Origin: Pseudomonas sp. 8AS
Lineage (GTDB): Bacteria > Pseudomonadota > Gammaproteobacteria > Pseudomonadales > Pseudomonadaceae
NCBI RefSeq assembly: GCF_902506505.1
Contig: NZ_LR733406.1
Coordinates: 2,752,228 to 2,816,227, forward strand
Direction: 5' to 3'
DNA: 64,000 bases
Shown here: piece by piece, positions 1 through 9,562 of the stretch
How positions within the stretch are numbered: position 1 is the stretch's first letter
How the letters are laid out: each line of letters starts with the position of its first letter
Notes under the pieces: model-generated
Databases searched by the model: none
Seen by the model: only the letters and a program-made list of their open reading frames with translations
Told to the model about the DNA's origin: nothing
Program-made: the position numbers and the translations under genes

Positions 1-2426
1 TCGAGCGCAAGCGCGACCTGGACTTCCCCTGGTACCCGGCTCGCGTGGTCTGCCACGACATCCTCGGCCAGACCGCGCTGGTCGACCTGGCCGGCCTGCG
101 TGATGCCATCGCCGAGAAGGGCGGTGACCCATCCAAGGTCAACCCGGTGGTGCCGACCCAACTGATCGTCGACCACTCCCTGGCCGTGGAGGCGCCGGGC
201 TTCGATCCGGATGCCTTCGCCAAGAACCGAGCCATCGAAGACCGTCGCAACGAGGACCGTTTCCACTTCATCGAGTGGACCAAAACCGCGTTCAAGAACG
301 TCGATGTGATTCCGGCCGGCAACGGCATCATGCACCAGATCAACCTGGAGAAGATGAGCCCGGTGATCCAGGCGCGCGGTGGCGTGGCCTTCCCCGACAC
401 CTGCGTGGGGACAGACTCGCATACTCCGCATGTCGATGCCCTGGGCGTGATCGCCATCGGCGTCGGCGGCCTGGAAGCCGAGACCGTAATGCTCGGCCTG
501 CCGTCGATGATGCGCCTGCCCGATATCGTCGGCGTTGAACTGACTGGCAAGCGCCAGCCCGGCATTACCGCCACCGATATCGTTCTGGCCATCACCGAGT
601 TCCTGCGCAAGGAGCGCGTGGTCGGCGCCTATGTCGAGTTCTTCGGCGAGGGTGCAAACAGCCTGTCGATCGGCGACCGCGCGACCATCTCCAACATGTG
701 CCCGGAATACGGCGCCACTGCCTCGATGTTCTACATCGACCAGCAGACCATCGACTACCTCAAGCTGACCGGTCGCGAGCCGGAGCAAGTGGAGCTGGTA
801 GAGAACTACGCCAAGACCACCGGCCTGTGGGCCGATGCCCTGGTCAGCGCCGAGTACGAGCGCGTGCTGAGCTTCGACCTGTCCACCGTCGTGCGCAACA
901 TGGCCGGCCCCTCCAATCCGCACAAGCGCCTGCCGACCTCGGCTCTGCACGAGCGCGGGATTGCCGACGAAGGCAAGCTGGCGGCGGCCAAGGCCGAAGA
1001 AGCTGCCGGTCAGCTGCCGGATGGCGCGGTGATCATCGCTGCCATCACCAGCTGCACCAACACCTCCAACCCGCGCAACGTGGTCGCTGCCGGCCTGCTG
1101 GCGAAGAAGGCCAACGAGCTGGGTCTGGTGCGCAAGCCCTGGGTCAAGACCTCCTTCGCGCCGGGTTCGAAAGTCGCCAAGCTGTACCTGGAAGAAGCCG
1201 GTCTGCTGCCGGAGCTGGAAAAGCTCGGCTTCGGCATCGTCGGCTATGCCTGCACCACCTGCAATGGCATGTCCGGTGCGCTGGATCCGGTGATCCAGCA
1301 GGAAATCATCGACCGCGACCTGTACGCCACTGCCGTGCTGTCGGGCAACCGCAACTTCGACGGACGCATCCATCCGTACGCCAAGCAGGCCTTCCTGGCC
1401 TCGCCGCCGCTGGTGGTTGCCTACGCCATCGCCGGTACCGTGCGCTTCGACATCGAGCAGGACGTGCTGGGTACCGATAAAGCCGGCAAGCCGATCACCC
1501 TGAAGGACCTGTGGCCGAGCGACGAGGAGATCGACGCGATCGTCGCCGCCAGCGTGAAGCCGGAGCAGTTCAAGCAGGTCTACATCCCGATGTTCGACCT
1601 GGGCACCATTCAGGAAGCCGAGAGCCCGCTCTACGACTGGCGCCCGATGTCCACCTACATCCGCCGCCCGCCGTACTGGGAAGGCGCGCTGGCCGGCGAG
1701 CGCACGCTCAAGGGCATGCTGCCGCTGGCGATCCTGCCGGACAACATCACCACCGACCACCTGTCGCCGTCCAACGCGATTCTGATGGACTCGGCTGCCG
1801 GTGAGTACCTGCACAAGATGGGCCTGCCGGAAGAGGACTTCAACTCTTACGCTACCCACCGCGGTGACCACCTGACCGCCCAGCGCGCCACCTTCGCCAA
1901 CCCGCAGCTGGTCAACGAAATGGCCGTGGTTGACGGTGTGGTGAAGAAGGGTTCGCTTGCGCGCGTGGAACCCGAGGGCAAGGTCATGCGCATGTGGGAA
2001 GCGATCGAAACCTACATGAACCGCAAGCAGAACCTGATCATCGTCGCCGGTGCCGACTACGGCCAGGGCTCGTCCCGCGACTGGGCGGCCAAGGGCGTGC
2101 GCCTGGCCGGTGTGGAAGTGATCGTCGCCGAAGGCTTCGAGCGCATCCACCGCACCAACCTGGTGGGCATGGGCGTGCTGCCGGTGGAGTTCAAGCCGGG
2201 CACCACCCGCCTGACCCTCGGCCTCGACGGTACCGAGACCTACGACATCCAGGGCGACGTGTCGCCGCGCTGCGACCTGACCCTGGTGGTCAATCGCCGC
2301 AACGGTGAAGTGGTCAAGGTGCCGGTGACCTGCCGTCTGGATACCGCTGCCGAAGTCAACGTCTACAACGCCGGTGGCGTGCTGCAGCGCTTCGCCCAGG
2401 ACTTCCTCGAGTCGTCCCAGGGCTGA
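1..2426 (+). CDS. acnD: 2-methylcitrate dehydratase AcnD, Fe/S-dependent (5' partial)
   Basis: The gene enters from the left edge: the frame is open from base 3, so the start lies outside the window. About 808 residues are present; AcnD is usually about 860. It is an aconitase-superfamily [4Fe-4S] enzyme of the 2-methylcitrate pathway for propionate catabolism, dehydrating 2-methylcitrate to 2-methyl-trans-aconitate, which PrpF then isomerises. Cluster cysteines are visible in SCTNTSNP and in CTTCNGMSG, and the C-terminal swivel domain has the GSSRDWAAKG motif. prpF follows after 53 bp on the same strand, which separates AcnD from the housekeeping aconitase AcnA. It is probably the penultimate gene of a prpR/prpBC-acnD-prpF operon whose first part lies to the left. 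Confidence 0.93.
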   Translation, partial: ERKRDLDFPWYPARVVCHDILGQTALVDLAGLRDAIAEKGGDPSKVNPVVPTQLIVDHSLAVEAPGFDPDAFAKNRAIEDRRNEDRFHFIEWTKTAFKNVDVIPAGNGIMHQINLEKMSPVIQARGGVAFPDTCVGTDSHTPHVDALGVIAIGVGGLEAETVMLGLPSMMRLPDIVGVELTGKRQPGITATDIVLAITEFLRKERVVGAYVEFFGEGANSLSIGDRATISNMCPEYGATASMFYIDQQTIDYLKLTGREPEQVELVENYAKTTGLWADALVSAEYERVLSFDLSTVVRNMAGPSNPHKRLPTSALHERGIADEGKLAAAKAEEAAGQLPDGAVIIAAITSCTNTSNPRNVVAAGLLAKKANELGLVRKPWVKTSFAPGSKVAKLYLEEAGLLPELEKLGFGIVGYACTTCNGMSGALDPVIQQEIIDRDLYATAVLSGNRNFDGRIHPYAKQAFLASPPLVVAYAIAGTVRFDIEQDVLGTDKAGKPITLKDLWPSDEEIDAIVAASVKPEQFKQVYIPMFDLGTIQEAESPLYDWRPMSTYIRRPPYWEGALAGERTLKGMLPLAILPDNITTDHLSPSNAILMDSAAGEYLHKMGLPEEDFNSYATHRGDHLTAQRATFANPQLVNEMAVVDGVVKKGSLARVEPEGKVMRMWEAIETYMNRKQNLIIVAGADYGQGSSRDWAAKGVRLAGVEVIVAEGFERIHRTNLVGMGVLPVEFKPGTTRLTLGLDGTETYDIQGDVSPRCDLTLVVNRRNGEVVKVPVTCRLDTAAEVNVYNAGGVLQRFAQDFLESSQG

Positions 2427-2479
2427 TGCATTACCGGGGCGACGCAAGTCGCCCCGGTCCATTTCAGGAGAAGCTTTTC

Positions 2480-3667
2480 ATGGCTCATGCAGCCCAGATC
2501 AAGATTCCCGCTACCTACCTGCGTGGCGGTACCAGCAAGGGCGTGTTCTTCCGTCTGCAGGACCTGCCGCAAAGCTGCCAGGTGCCGGGCACCGCGCGTG
2601 ACAAGCTGTTCATGCGGGTGATCGGCAGCCCCGATCCGTACAGCGCGCATATCGACGGCATGGGCGGCGCCACCTCGTCGACCTCCAAGTGCGTGATCCT
2701 GTCGAAAAGCAGCCAGCCGGACCACGATGTCGACTACCTTTACGGCCAGGTCTCCATCGACAAGGCCTTCGTCGACTGGAGCGGCAACTGCGGCAACCTG
2801 TCCACCGCCGCCGGCGCCTTCGCCATCCACGCCGGGCTGGTTGATCCTTCGCGTATTCCGCAGAACGGTACCTGCGTGGTGCGCATCTGGCAGGCCAATA
2901 TCCAGAAAACCATCATCGCCCACGTGCCGGTGACCAACGGTCAGGTGCAGGAAACCGGCGACTTCGAGCTGGACGGGGTGACCTTCCCGGCAGCCGAGAT
3001 CGTGCTGGAGTTCCTCGATCCGTCCGACGACGGCGAGGAGGGCGGCTCGATGTTCCCCACCGGCAACCTGGTCGATGACCTGGAAGTGCCGGGTGTCGGC
3101 ACCTTCAAGGCGACCATGATCAGCGCCGGCATTCCCACCGTGTTCGTCAATGCCGAGGACATCGGCTACCAGGGCACCGAACTGCGCGAGGCGATCAATG
3201 GCGACCCGCTGCAACTGGCGCGTTTCGAGCAGATTCGCGTGGCCGGCGCCCTGCGCATGGGCCTGATCAAGACGGCGGAAGAAGCGCTGACCCGCCAGCA
3301 CACGCCGAAGATCGCCTTCGTCTCGCCGGCCAAGTCCTACCAGGCTTCCAGTGGCAAGACGGTCGAGGCCGGCGAGGTCGACCTGCTGGTGCGTGCGCTG
3401 TCCATGGGCAAGCTGCACCACGCCATGATGGGCACCTGCGCGGTGGCCATCGGCACGGCGGCTGCGGTGCCCGGCACCCTGGTCAACCTGGCGGCCGGTG
3501 GCGGTGAGCGCGAGGCGGTGCGCTTCGGTCATCCATCCGGCACCCTGAGGGTTGGCGCCGAAGCCAAGCTGGTCGACGGCGAATGGACGGTGACCAAGGC
3601 CATCATGAGCCGCAGTGCGCGGATCCTTATGGAAGGCTGGGTGCGCGTGCCGGGCGATGCGTTCTAA
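2480..3667 (+). CDS. prpF: 2-methylaconitate cis-trans isomerase PrpF
   Basis: 395 residues, the usual PrpF length. It isomerises 2-methyl-trans-aconitate to the cis form used by the final hydratase of the methylcitrate cycle. The N-terminal signature YLRGGTSKGVFF and the diaminopimelate-epimerase-like fold pattern are clear. The frame is open further upstream (from 2426), but the ATG at 2480 is chosen because CAGGAG lies at 2465-2470 at good spacing and the protein then begins with the family N-terminus (MAHAAQIKIPATYLRGG). It sits directly behind acnD, so the two are almost certainly cotranscribed. Confidence 0.94.
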   Translation: MAHAAQIKIPATYLRGGTSKGVFFRLQDLPQSCQVPGTARDKLFMRVIGSPDPYSAHIDGMGGATSSTSKCVILSKSSQPDHDVDYLYGQVSIDKAFVDWSGNCGNLSTAAGAFAIHAGLVDPSRIPQNGTCVVRIWQANIQKTIIAHVPVTNGQVQETGDFELDGVTFPAAEIVLEFLDPSDDGEEGGSMFPTGNLVDDLEVPGVGTFKATMISAGIPTVFVNAEDIGYQGTELREAINGDPLQLARFEQIRVAGALRMGLIKTAEEALTRQHTPKIAFVSPAKSYQASSGKTVEAGEVDLLVRALSMGKLHHAMMGTCAVAIGTAAAVPGTLVNLAAGGGEREAVRFGHPSGTLRVGAEAKLVDGEWTVTKAIMSRSARILMEGWVRVPGDAF

Positions 3668-3679
3668 GGGTAGCCGGGG

Positions 3680-4327
3680 TCAGTGGTTGTTGACGCCCAG
3701 CAGCAGGCCGCCGGCGCCGACGAAGAAGGCGCCGGTGCTTTTGTTCAGTCGACTGATCCCCTGCGGGCTGCGAACCAGGCGGCGAATCTGCATGCCGAAC
3801 AGGGCATAGGTGAGCGAGGCGATGCAAAGCTCCGCCAGCAGGTAGGTGGCGCCGAGATAGAGGAACTGCTCGGCCGCCGGCTCGCCCGGCTTGATGAACT
3901 GCGGAAAGATCGCGGCGAACAGCAGGATTGCCTTGGGGTTGCTGATGCCGACGAGGAATTCGTTGAACATCAGGCGGCCGATAGGCGCCTTCGTCGGCTG
4001 GCTTGCGGCCCGATCGCTGTCGCTCAGTTGCAGGCCGCTGAAGCTGGTACTGCGCCAGGTCTTGATGCCCAGGTAAACCAGGTAGAGCGCGCCGACCCAC
4101 TTGATGAGGGTGAAGGCGGTTTCCGAGGCCAGCAGCATGGCGCCCAGGCCGACGGCTGAGATAAGCAGAAAGATGGCGTAGGAGGCCAGGCGGCCGAAGG
4201 TGGCCAGCAGGGCGGCGCGAACGCCGTAATTGATGCCGTTGTTCAGTGCGCAGAAGTTGTTGGGCCCCGGTCCGAGCGAGATAAGTGCGGCTATCGGAGC
4301 GAACAGTACTGCATCCATCAGGGTCAT
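3680..4327 (-). CDS. LysE/RhtB family exporter
   Basis: About 215 residues, typical for the LysE translocator family of inner-membrane amino-acid exporters. The N-terminal signature LGPGPNNFCALNNG and about six hydrophobic segments are visible. The frame is open to a GTG at 4369, inside the end of ppsR. The ATG at 4327 is preferred because it gives the family N-terminus (MTLMDAVLFAPIAAL). The gene starts 19 bp after the ppsR stop on the same strand, so it may be read through from ppsR. It converges with prpF, with only 12 bp between the two stops. The substrate cannot be told from sequence. Confidence 0.85.
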   Translation of the reverse strand: MTLMDAVLFAPIAALISLGPGPNNFCALNNGINYGVRAALLATFGRLASYAIFLLISAVGLGAMLLASETAFTLIKWVGALYLVYLGIKTWRSTSFSGLQLSDSDRAASQPTKAPIGRLMFNEFLVGISNPKAILLFAAIFPQFIKPGEPAAEQFLYLGATYLLAELCIASLTYALFGMQIRRLVRSPQGISRLNKSTGAFFVGAGGLLLGVNNH

Positions 4328-4346
4328 GGCGGCCACCGGGCAGGGG

Positions 4347-5165
4347 TTACTTGAGTCGGCGTTCGACACCTTTTTCCACCAGGATCTTGGCGGAGATTTC
4401 CTCCACCGAGAAATGGGTGGAGTTGATGTAGGGGATGTTCTCGCGGCGGAACAGGTTTTCCACCTCGCGGACTTCGAACTCGCACTGGGCGAAGCTGGCG
4501 TAGCGGCTGTTGGGCTTGCGCTCGTGGCGGATGGCGGTGAGCCGGTCCGGGTCGATGGTCAGGCCGAACAGCTTGTGCTTGTAGGGCTTGAGCGCGCTGG
4601 GCAGTTGCAGGCGCTCCATGTCCTCTTCGGTCAGCGGGTAGTTGGCGGCACGGATGCCGAACTGCATGGCCATGTACAGGCAGGTCGGGGTCTTGCCGCA
4701 GCGCGATACGCCAACCAGGATCAGGTCGGCCTTGTCGTAGTAGTGGGTGCGGGCGCCGTCGTCGTTGTCGAGGGCGAAGTTGACCGCCTCGATGCGCTCC
4801 ATGTAGTTGCTGTTGCTGGCGATGGAGTGGGACTTGCCGACCGAGTAGGAGGAGTGGGAGGTCAGCTCCTGCTCCAGCGGGGCGAGGAAGGTGGAGAAGA
4901 TGTCGATCATGAAGCCCTGTGATTCGGCCAGGATCTCGCGAATTTCCTGGTTGACCACGGTATCGAAGATGATCGGTCGGCCACCGTCCTTCTCGGCAGC
5001 ATTATTGATTTGCTGTACCATGGCGCGCGCTTTGTCCACGCTGTCGATATAGGGGCGCGTGAGCTTGGTGAAGCTGATGGTTTCGAACTGGGCCAACAAG
5101 CTCTGGCCCAGGGTTTCGGCGGTAATGCCGGTACCATCGGAGATGAAGAAAGCGGTTCGTTTCAT
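4347..5165 (-). CDS. ppsR: phosphoenolpyruvate synthase regulatory protein (bifunctional kinase/pyrophosphorylase)
   Basis: 272 residues of the DUF299/PpsR family. It switches PEP synthase off by ADP-dependent phosphorylation of a threonine next to the catalytic histidine, and on again by phosphate-dependent removal. The P-loop-like motif [15 protein letters not shown] is conserved, as is the N-terminal [12 protein letters not shown]. An in-frame TTG exists at 5174, but ATG 5165 is chosen because family proteins start [11 protein letters not shown] and AAGG lies upstream. It is divergent from its target gene ppsA, with 154 bp between the starts; that region must hold both promoters, but no convincing -35/-10 pair was found. 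Confidence 0.94.
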   Translation of the reverse strand: MKRTAFFISDGTGITAETLGQSLLAQFETISFTKLTRPYIDSVDKARAMVQQINNAAEKDGGRPIIFDTVVNQEIREILAESQGFMIDIFSTFLAPLEQELTSHSSYSVGKSHSIASNSNYMERIEAVNFALDNDDGARTHYYDKADLILVGVSRCGKTPTCLYMAMQFGIRAANYPLTEEDMERLQLPSALKPYKHKLFGLTIDPDRLTAIRHERKPNSRYASFAQCEFEVREVENLFRRENIPYINSTHFSVEEISAKILVEKGVERRLK

Positions 5166-5319
5166 TTGCGCCAAAGGCCTTAAGTCAGGAACGTTTCTTG
5201 GCTATCATAGGCCCCCTCTGTCGGGCCCGTACTGGCCGGCATTGTGACTTATTTCCTTGAGGCAAAGCCAGGATGCAGCATTGCTGCGCGGCTGGGCCAA
5301 GCACAGTGGAGAGTTCACC

Positions 5320-7692
5320 TTGGTAGAGTACGTAGTTTCCCTCGATAAGCTCGGCGTCCACGATGTGGAGCATGTAGGGGGCAAAAACGCATCCCTGGGC
5401 GAAATGATCAGCAACCTGGCCGGTGCTGGCGTCTCGGTGCCGGGCGGCTTTGCCACCACGGCCCAGGCCTACCGTGACTTCCTCGAGCAAAGCGGCCTGA
5501 ACGACCGCATCCATGCCGCCCTCGACGCCCTGGACGTGGAAGACGTCAACGCCCTGGCCAAGACCGGCGCGCAGATCCGCCAGTGGGTGATGGACGCGCC
5601 GTTCCCCGAGCGCCTCGACAGCGAAATCCGCAGCGCCTTCGCCGCCATGGCCGGCGACAACGCCAACATGGCCGTTGCCGTGCGTTCCTCGGCCACCGCC
5701 GAAGACCTGCCGGATGCCTCCTTCGCCGGCCAGCAGGAGACCTTCCTCAACATCCGCGGCGTGGACAACGTGATCCGCGCGGCCAAGGAAGTCTTCGCCT
5801 CGCTGTTCAACGACCGCGCCATCGCCTACCGCGTACACCAGGGCTTCGACCACAAGCTGGTCGCCCTGTCCGCCGGCGTGCAGCGCATGGTCCGTTCGGA
5901 AACCGGCACCGCCGGCGTGATGTTCACCCTGGATACCGAATCCGGTTTCCGTGACGTGGTGTTCATCACCGGCGCCTACGGCCTCGGCGAGACCGTGGTG
6001 CAGGGCGCGGTGAACCCCGACGAATTCTACGTGCACAAGCCGACCCTGGAAGCCGGCCGCCCGGCGATCCTGCGTCGCAACCTGGGCAGCAAGGCGATCA
6101 AGATGATCTACGGCGAGGAAGCCAAGGCCGGCAAGTCGGTGAAAACCGTCGAAGTCGACCGTGCCGAGCGCGCCCGATTCGCCCTCAGCGATGCCGAAGT
6201 CACCGAGCTGGCCAGGCAGGCGCTGATCATCGAGAAGCACTACGGCCGGCCGATGGACATCGAGTGGGCCAAAGACGGCGACGACCAGCAGTTGTACATC
6301 GTCCAGGCCCGCCCCGAGACCGTGAAGAGCCGCAGCAGCGCCAACGTCATGGAGCGCTACCTGCTGAAAGAGAAGGGCACCGTGCTGGTCGAAGGCCGTG
6401 CCATCGGCCAGAAGATCGGCGCCGGCAAGGTCAAGGTGATCCACGACGTTTCCGAGATGGACAAGGTCCAGCCGGGCGACGTGCTGGTCTCCGACATGAC
6501 CGACCCGGACTGGGAACCTGTGATGAAGCGCGCCAGCGCCATCGTCACCAACCGCGGCGGGCGCACCTGCCACGCGGCGATCATCGCCCGTGAACTGGGC
6601 ATTCCGGCCGTGGTCGGTTGCGGCAACGCCACCCAGGTGCTGCAGGATGGCATGGGCGTGACCGTGTCCTGCGCCGAAGGCGACACCGGCTTCATCTTCG
6701 AAGGCGAACTGGGCTTCGACATCCGCAAGAACTCCGTGGATGCCATGCCGGATCTGCCGTTCAAGATCATGATGAACGTCGGCAACCCGGATCGCGCCTT
6801 CGACTTCGCCCAGTTGCCGAACGAAGGGGTGGGTCTGGCTCGCCTGGAATTCATCATCAACCGCATGATCGGCGTGCACCCCAAGGCCCTGCTGAACTTC
6901 GCCAGCCTGCCGGCGGAGATCAAGGACAGCGTCGAGAAACGCATCGCCGGCTACAACGATCCGGTCGGCTTCTACGTCGAGAAACTGGTGGAAGGCATCA
7001 GCACCCTGGCCGCGGCCTTCTGGCCGAAGAAAGTCATCGTGCGCCTGTCGGACTTCAAGTCCAACGAATACGCCAACCTGATCGGCGGCAAGCTGTATGA
7101 GCCGGAAGAAGAGAACCCGATGCTCGGCTTCCGTGGCGCCTCGCGCTACATCAGCGAGTCGTTCCGCGACTGTTTCGAGCTGGAATGCCGCGCGCTGAAG
7201 AAGGTGCGCAACGAGATGGGCCTGACCAACGTCGAGATCATGGTGCCGTTCGTGCGCACCCTCGGCGAAGCCAGCCAGGTGGTCGACCTGCTGGCCGCCA
7301 ACGGCTTGGCCCGCGGGCAGAATGGCCTGAAGGTCATCATGATGTGCGAGCTGCCGTCCAACGCCATTCTGGCCGAGGAATTCCTCGAATTCTTCGACGG
7401 TTTCTCCATCGGCTCCAACGACCTGACCCAGCTGACCCTGGGCCTGGACCGCGACTCCGGCATCGTTGCCCACCTGTTTGACGAGCGCAATCCGGCGGTG
7501 AAGAAGCTGCTGAGCAATGCCATCGCCGCGTGCAACAAGGCCGGCAAGTACATCGGCATCTGCGGCCAGGGTCCTTCTGACCACCCGGACCTGGCGCGCT
7601 GGCTGATGGAGCAGGGCATCGAAAGCGTGTCGCTGAACCCGGACTCGGTGCTGGACACCTGGTTCTTCCTCGCCGAAGGCCAGCAAGCCTGA
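5320..7692 (+). CDS. ppsA: phosphoenolpyruvate synthase (TTG start)
   Basis: 790 residues, matching the family. It converts pyruvate, ATP and water to PEP, AMP and phosphate for gluconeogenesis. The order is an N-terminal ATP-binding domain ([19 protein letters not shown]), a central phosphohistidine domain with [14 protein letters not shown] (His418) and a C-terminal PEP/pyruvate-binding barrel ending in the CGQGPSDHP motif. The frame opens at an ATG at 5257, but TTG at 5320 is chosen: GGAG lies 8 nt upstream at 5308-5311, and the known N-terminus ([14 protein letters not shown]) follows directly. A strong terminator follows at 7713. The neighbouring divergent ppsR supports the assignment. 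Confidence 0.96.
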   Translation: MVEYVVSLDKLGVHDVEHVGGKNASLGEMISNLAGAGVSVPGGFATTAQAYRDFLEQSGLNDRIHAALDALDVEDVNALAKTGAQIRQWVMDAPFPERLDSEIRSAFAAMAGDNANMAVAVRSSATAEDLPDASFAGQQETFLNIRGVDNVIRAAKEVFASLFNDRAIAYRVHQGFDHKLVALSAGVQRMVRSETGTAGVMFTLDTESGFRDVVFITGAYGLGETVVQGAVNPDEFYVHKPTLEAGRPAILRRNLGSKAIKMIYGEEAKAGKSVKTVEVDRAERARFALSDAEVTELARQALIIEKHYGRPMDIEWAKDGDDQQLYIVQARPETVKSRSSANVMERYLLKEKGTVLVEGRAIGQKIGAGKVKVIHDVSEMDKVQPGDVLVSDMTDPDWEPVMKRASAIVTNRGGRTCHAAIIARELGIPAVVGCGNATQVLQDGMGVTVSCAEGDTGFIFEGELGFDIRKNSVDAMPDLPFKIMMNVGNPDRAFDFAQLPNEGVGLARLEFIINRMIGVHPKALLNFASLPAEIKDSVEKRIAGYNDPVGFYVEKLVEGISTLAAAFWPKKVIVRLSDFKSNEYANLIGGKLYEPEEENPMLGFRGASRYISESFRDCFELECRALKKVRNEMGLTNVEIMVPFVRTLGEASQVVDLLAANGLARGQNGLKVIMMCELPSNAILAEEFLEFFDGFSIGSNDLTQLTLGLDRDSGIVAHLFDERNPAVKKLLSNAIAACNKAGKYIGICGQGPSDHPDLARWLMEQGIESVSLNPDSVLDTWFFLAEGQQA

Positions 7693-7712
7693 GTTGATCA
7701 GCCGTTTCAAGG

Positions 7713-7740
7713 AAGGGCGGGCGCAATCCCGCCCTTTTTT
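7713..7740 (+). terminator. rho-independent terminator of ppsA
   Basis: A perfect 7-bp stem GGGCGGG/CCCGCCC (7715-7721 and 7728-7734) has a six-base loop, is extended by an AA/TT pair and is followed by a run of six T. It starts 21 bp after the ppsA stop. Confidence 0.92.
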
Positions 7741-7832
7741 GTGGCTCGCCATCCCTGGCGGCTACCCTTGGGGTCGTCGCCCTGGGGCGAGGTCAAAAAT
7801 CGCTCCCGGCAATTTTTTGTACAAGACGCAGA

Positions 7833-8801
7833 ATGCAAAGCAGTAGCGAGTTATTCCCCGTTGCCCTGATCAGCGCCGAGTTACGCGGCGATCTGAGCGA
7901 GGATGTGTATCGCCTGAAGCCCGGTAATAGCCCGGATTTCTCCGTCGAGCTGGCGCTGACCCGTCTCGGCCTGGCTGCCGAGGAGAGTCGCGGCGTGCCG
8001 GTGATCCTGCTGCACGGCAGTTTTTCCAACCGACGCTTCTGGTATTCGCCACGTGGCATAGGCCTGGGCCCGCATCTGGCTCGGGCCGGATTCGACGTAT
8101 GGATCGCCGAAATGCGCGGCCACGGCCTGTCGCCGCGCAACCACGGCTACAGCCACAACACCGTGGCCGACTATGCGCGCTATGACCTGCCGGCCATTGC
8201 CGCCTTCGTCCGCGAACAGAGCGGCCAGGTGCCGCACTGGGTGGGCCACTCTCTGGGCGGCATTACCCTGGCCGCAGCGCTGGGTGGGCATTACCTGGGC
8301 GAGGAGGAGGTGGCCTCGGCGGCCCTTTTCGGCAGCCAGATCAGCCGCATCTACTGGCCGCTCAAGGTGCCGCCGGTGGAGTGGGGCAGCCGCCTGTTGC
8401 TCAAGGGCTTCCGGCACGTTTCCGGCGCTCGCCTGAAGCGCGGGCCGGAGGACGAACCCATCGGCCTGGTGCGCGAAAGCCTGCGCTGGCACCGCCTGTT
8501 CGGCCGTTTCGGCGACAAGCAGCGCGACTGGTGGGCGGGCATGGCCGAGGTGCGCATGCCAGTGCTGGCAGTGAGCGCCGCCGGCGACATGCAGGATCCG
8601 ACCTGGTCCTGTCGCAAGCTGCATGAACAGTTTGCCTCGGCGCCGCGCGCCTTCCTCGAACTGTCGAAGAAGCAGGGTTTCAGCAGCGACTATGGCCATG
8701 TCGAGATGCTGGTCAGCAAGCAGGCGCAGGCCGAAGTCTGGCCGCTGGTCGAGCATTGGCTGCGCGAGGCGCAGCTGCCGCCGCATCTGCAGCCCGCCTG
8801 A
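7833..8801 (+). CDS. alpha/beta hydrolase (esterase/lipase-like)
   Basis: 322 residues with an alpha/beta-hydrolase core. Visible elements are the oxyanion-hole strand VILLHGSF, the nucleophile elbow GHSLGG (Ser140), a likely acid in SAAGDMQDP and the catalytic His in YGHVEML. There is no signal peptide, so it is probably cytoplasmic. The same hydrolase sits between ppsA and rraA in P. aeruginosa (recalled as PA1771), so the context is conserved, but the substrate is unknown. Confidence 0.85.
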   Translation: MQSSSELFPVALISAELRGDLSEDVYRLKPGNSPDFSVELALTRLGLAAEESRGVPVILLHGSFSNRRFWYSPRGIGLGPHLARAGFDVWIAEMRGHGLSPRNHGYSHNTVADYARYDLPAIAAFVREQSGQVPHWVGHSLGGITLAAALGGHYLGEEEVASAALFGSQISRIYWPLKVPPVEWGSRLLLKGFRHVSGARLKRGPEDEPIGLVRESLRWHRLFGRFGDKQRDWWAGMAEVRMPVLAVSAAGDMQDPTWSCRKLHEQFASAPRAFLELSKKQGFSSDYGHVEMLVSKQAQAEVWPLVEHWLREAQLPPHLQPA

Positions 8802-8876
8802 CGTTTCAACCGCTCAGGCTTGCGGCTAATATGGGGCATCCGGGCCATGCCGGTGCTTTGACAGGGCGATACCCGC

Positions 8877-8991
8877 GTGTTCGTTGCGCTCGAGCGGCTG
8901 ATCAATCTCGACGAGGGTTATCGCGGACCTTTCGGGGCTGAGCCGTTTGGCCCTGGCTTACGATGGCGATCGTATCGGCATCGATGTTTGA
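8877..8991 (+). pseudogene. possible internally deleted small gene (Rieske-like remnant)
   Basis: A GTG at 8877 opens MFVALERLINLDEGYRGPF, a sensible protein start that soon becomes random-looking in that frame. In another frame the sequence just before 8991 reads [15 protein letters not shown] and stops. The two pieces look like the first and last parts of a small protein whose middle is missing. The pattern recalls small pseudomonad Rieske-type ferredoxins, but that identification is from memory and weak. The alternative is ordinary intergenic DNA with a chance open frame. Confidence 0.3.
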
Positions 8992-9019
8992 CGCATTTTC
9001 ACCTACAGGAGTTTTTCCC

Positions 9020-9508
9020 ATGCAATACATCACTCCCGATCTGTGCGACGCCTACCCGGAACTGGTGCAGGTGGTCGAGCCGATGTTCGCCAACTTCGGC
9101 GGGCGCGACTCCTTCGGTGGCGAGATCGTCACGGTGAAATGCTTCGAGGACAACTCGCTGGTCAAGTCCCAGGCTGATCTGCCCGGTAACGGCAAGGTCC
9201 TGGTGGTCGATGGTGGTGGCTCGCTGCGCCGTGCCCTGCTGGGCGACATGATCGCCGAGAAAGCCGCGAAGAACGGCTGGGAAGGCATGGTCATCTACGG
9301 TTGCGTGCGTGACGTCGACGTCCTGGCGCAGACCGATCTGGGCGTGCAGGCCCTGGCCAGCCACCCGATGAAGACCGACAAGCGCGGAATCGGTGATCTC
9401 AACGTAGTCGTCACCTTCGCCGGCGTGACCTTCCGCCCGGGCGAGTTCGTGTACGCCGACAACAACGGCATCATCGTTTCCCCGCAAGCCCTGAAGATGC
9501 CCGAGTAA
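9020..9508 (+). CDS. rraA: RraA-family protein (RNase E regulator / HMG aldolase fold)
   Basis: 162 residues, the normal RraA length. RraA binds RNase E in E. coli and dampens mRNA decay; the wider family includes 4-hydroxy-4-methyl-2-oxoglutarate aldolases, and sequence alone does not exclude that activity. The core [25 protein letters not shown] and the IYGCVRDVD motif are typical. The frame opens at 8963, but ATG 9020 is chosen: ACAGGAG lies at 9005-9011 and the protein then starts [14 protein letters not shown] as in the family. It lies between the hydrolase and cmaX, as in P. aeruginosa. Confidence 0.92.
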   Translation: MQYITPDLCDAYPELVQVVEPMFANFGGRDSFGGEIVTVKCFEDNSLVKSQADLPGNGKVLVVDGGGSLRRALLGDMIAEKAAKNGWEGMVIYGCVRDVDVLAQTDLGVQALASHPMKTDKRGIGDLNVVVTFAGVTFRPGEFVYADNNGIIVSPQALKMPE

Positions 9509-9515
9509 CAGGCGG

Positions 9516-9534
9516 GGCCCGGTAACCCCGGGCC
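9516..9534 (+). other. stem-loop after rraA
   Basis: GGCCCGG (9516-9522) pairs with CCGGGCC (9528-9534) around a five-base loop, 7 bp after the rraA stop. There is no T run, so it may stabilise the mRNA end or attenuate rather than terminate. Confidence 0.45.
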
Positions 9535-9562
9535 TGGTGATTGCCAGGTAAGGTGATGCGGC

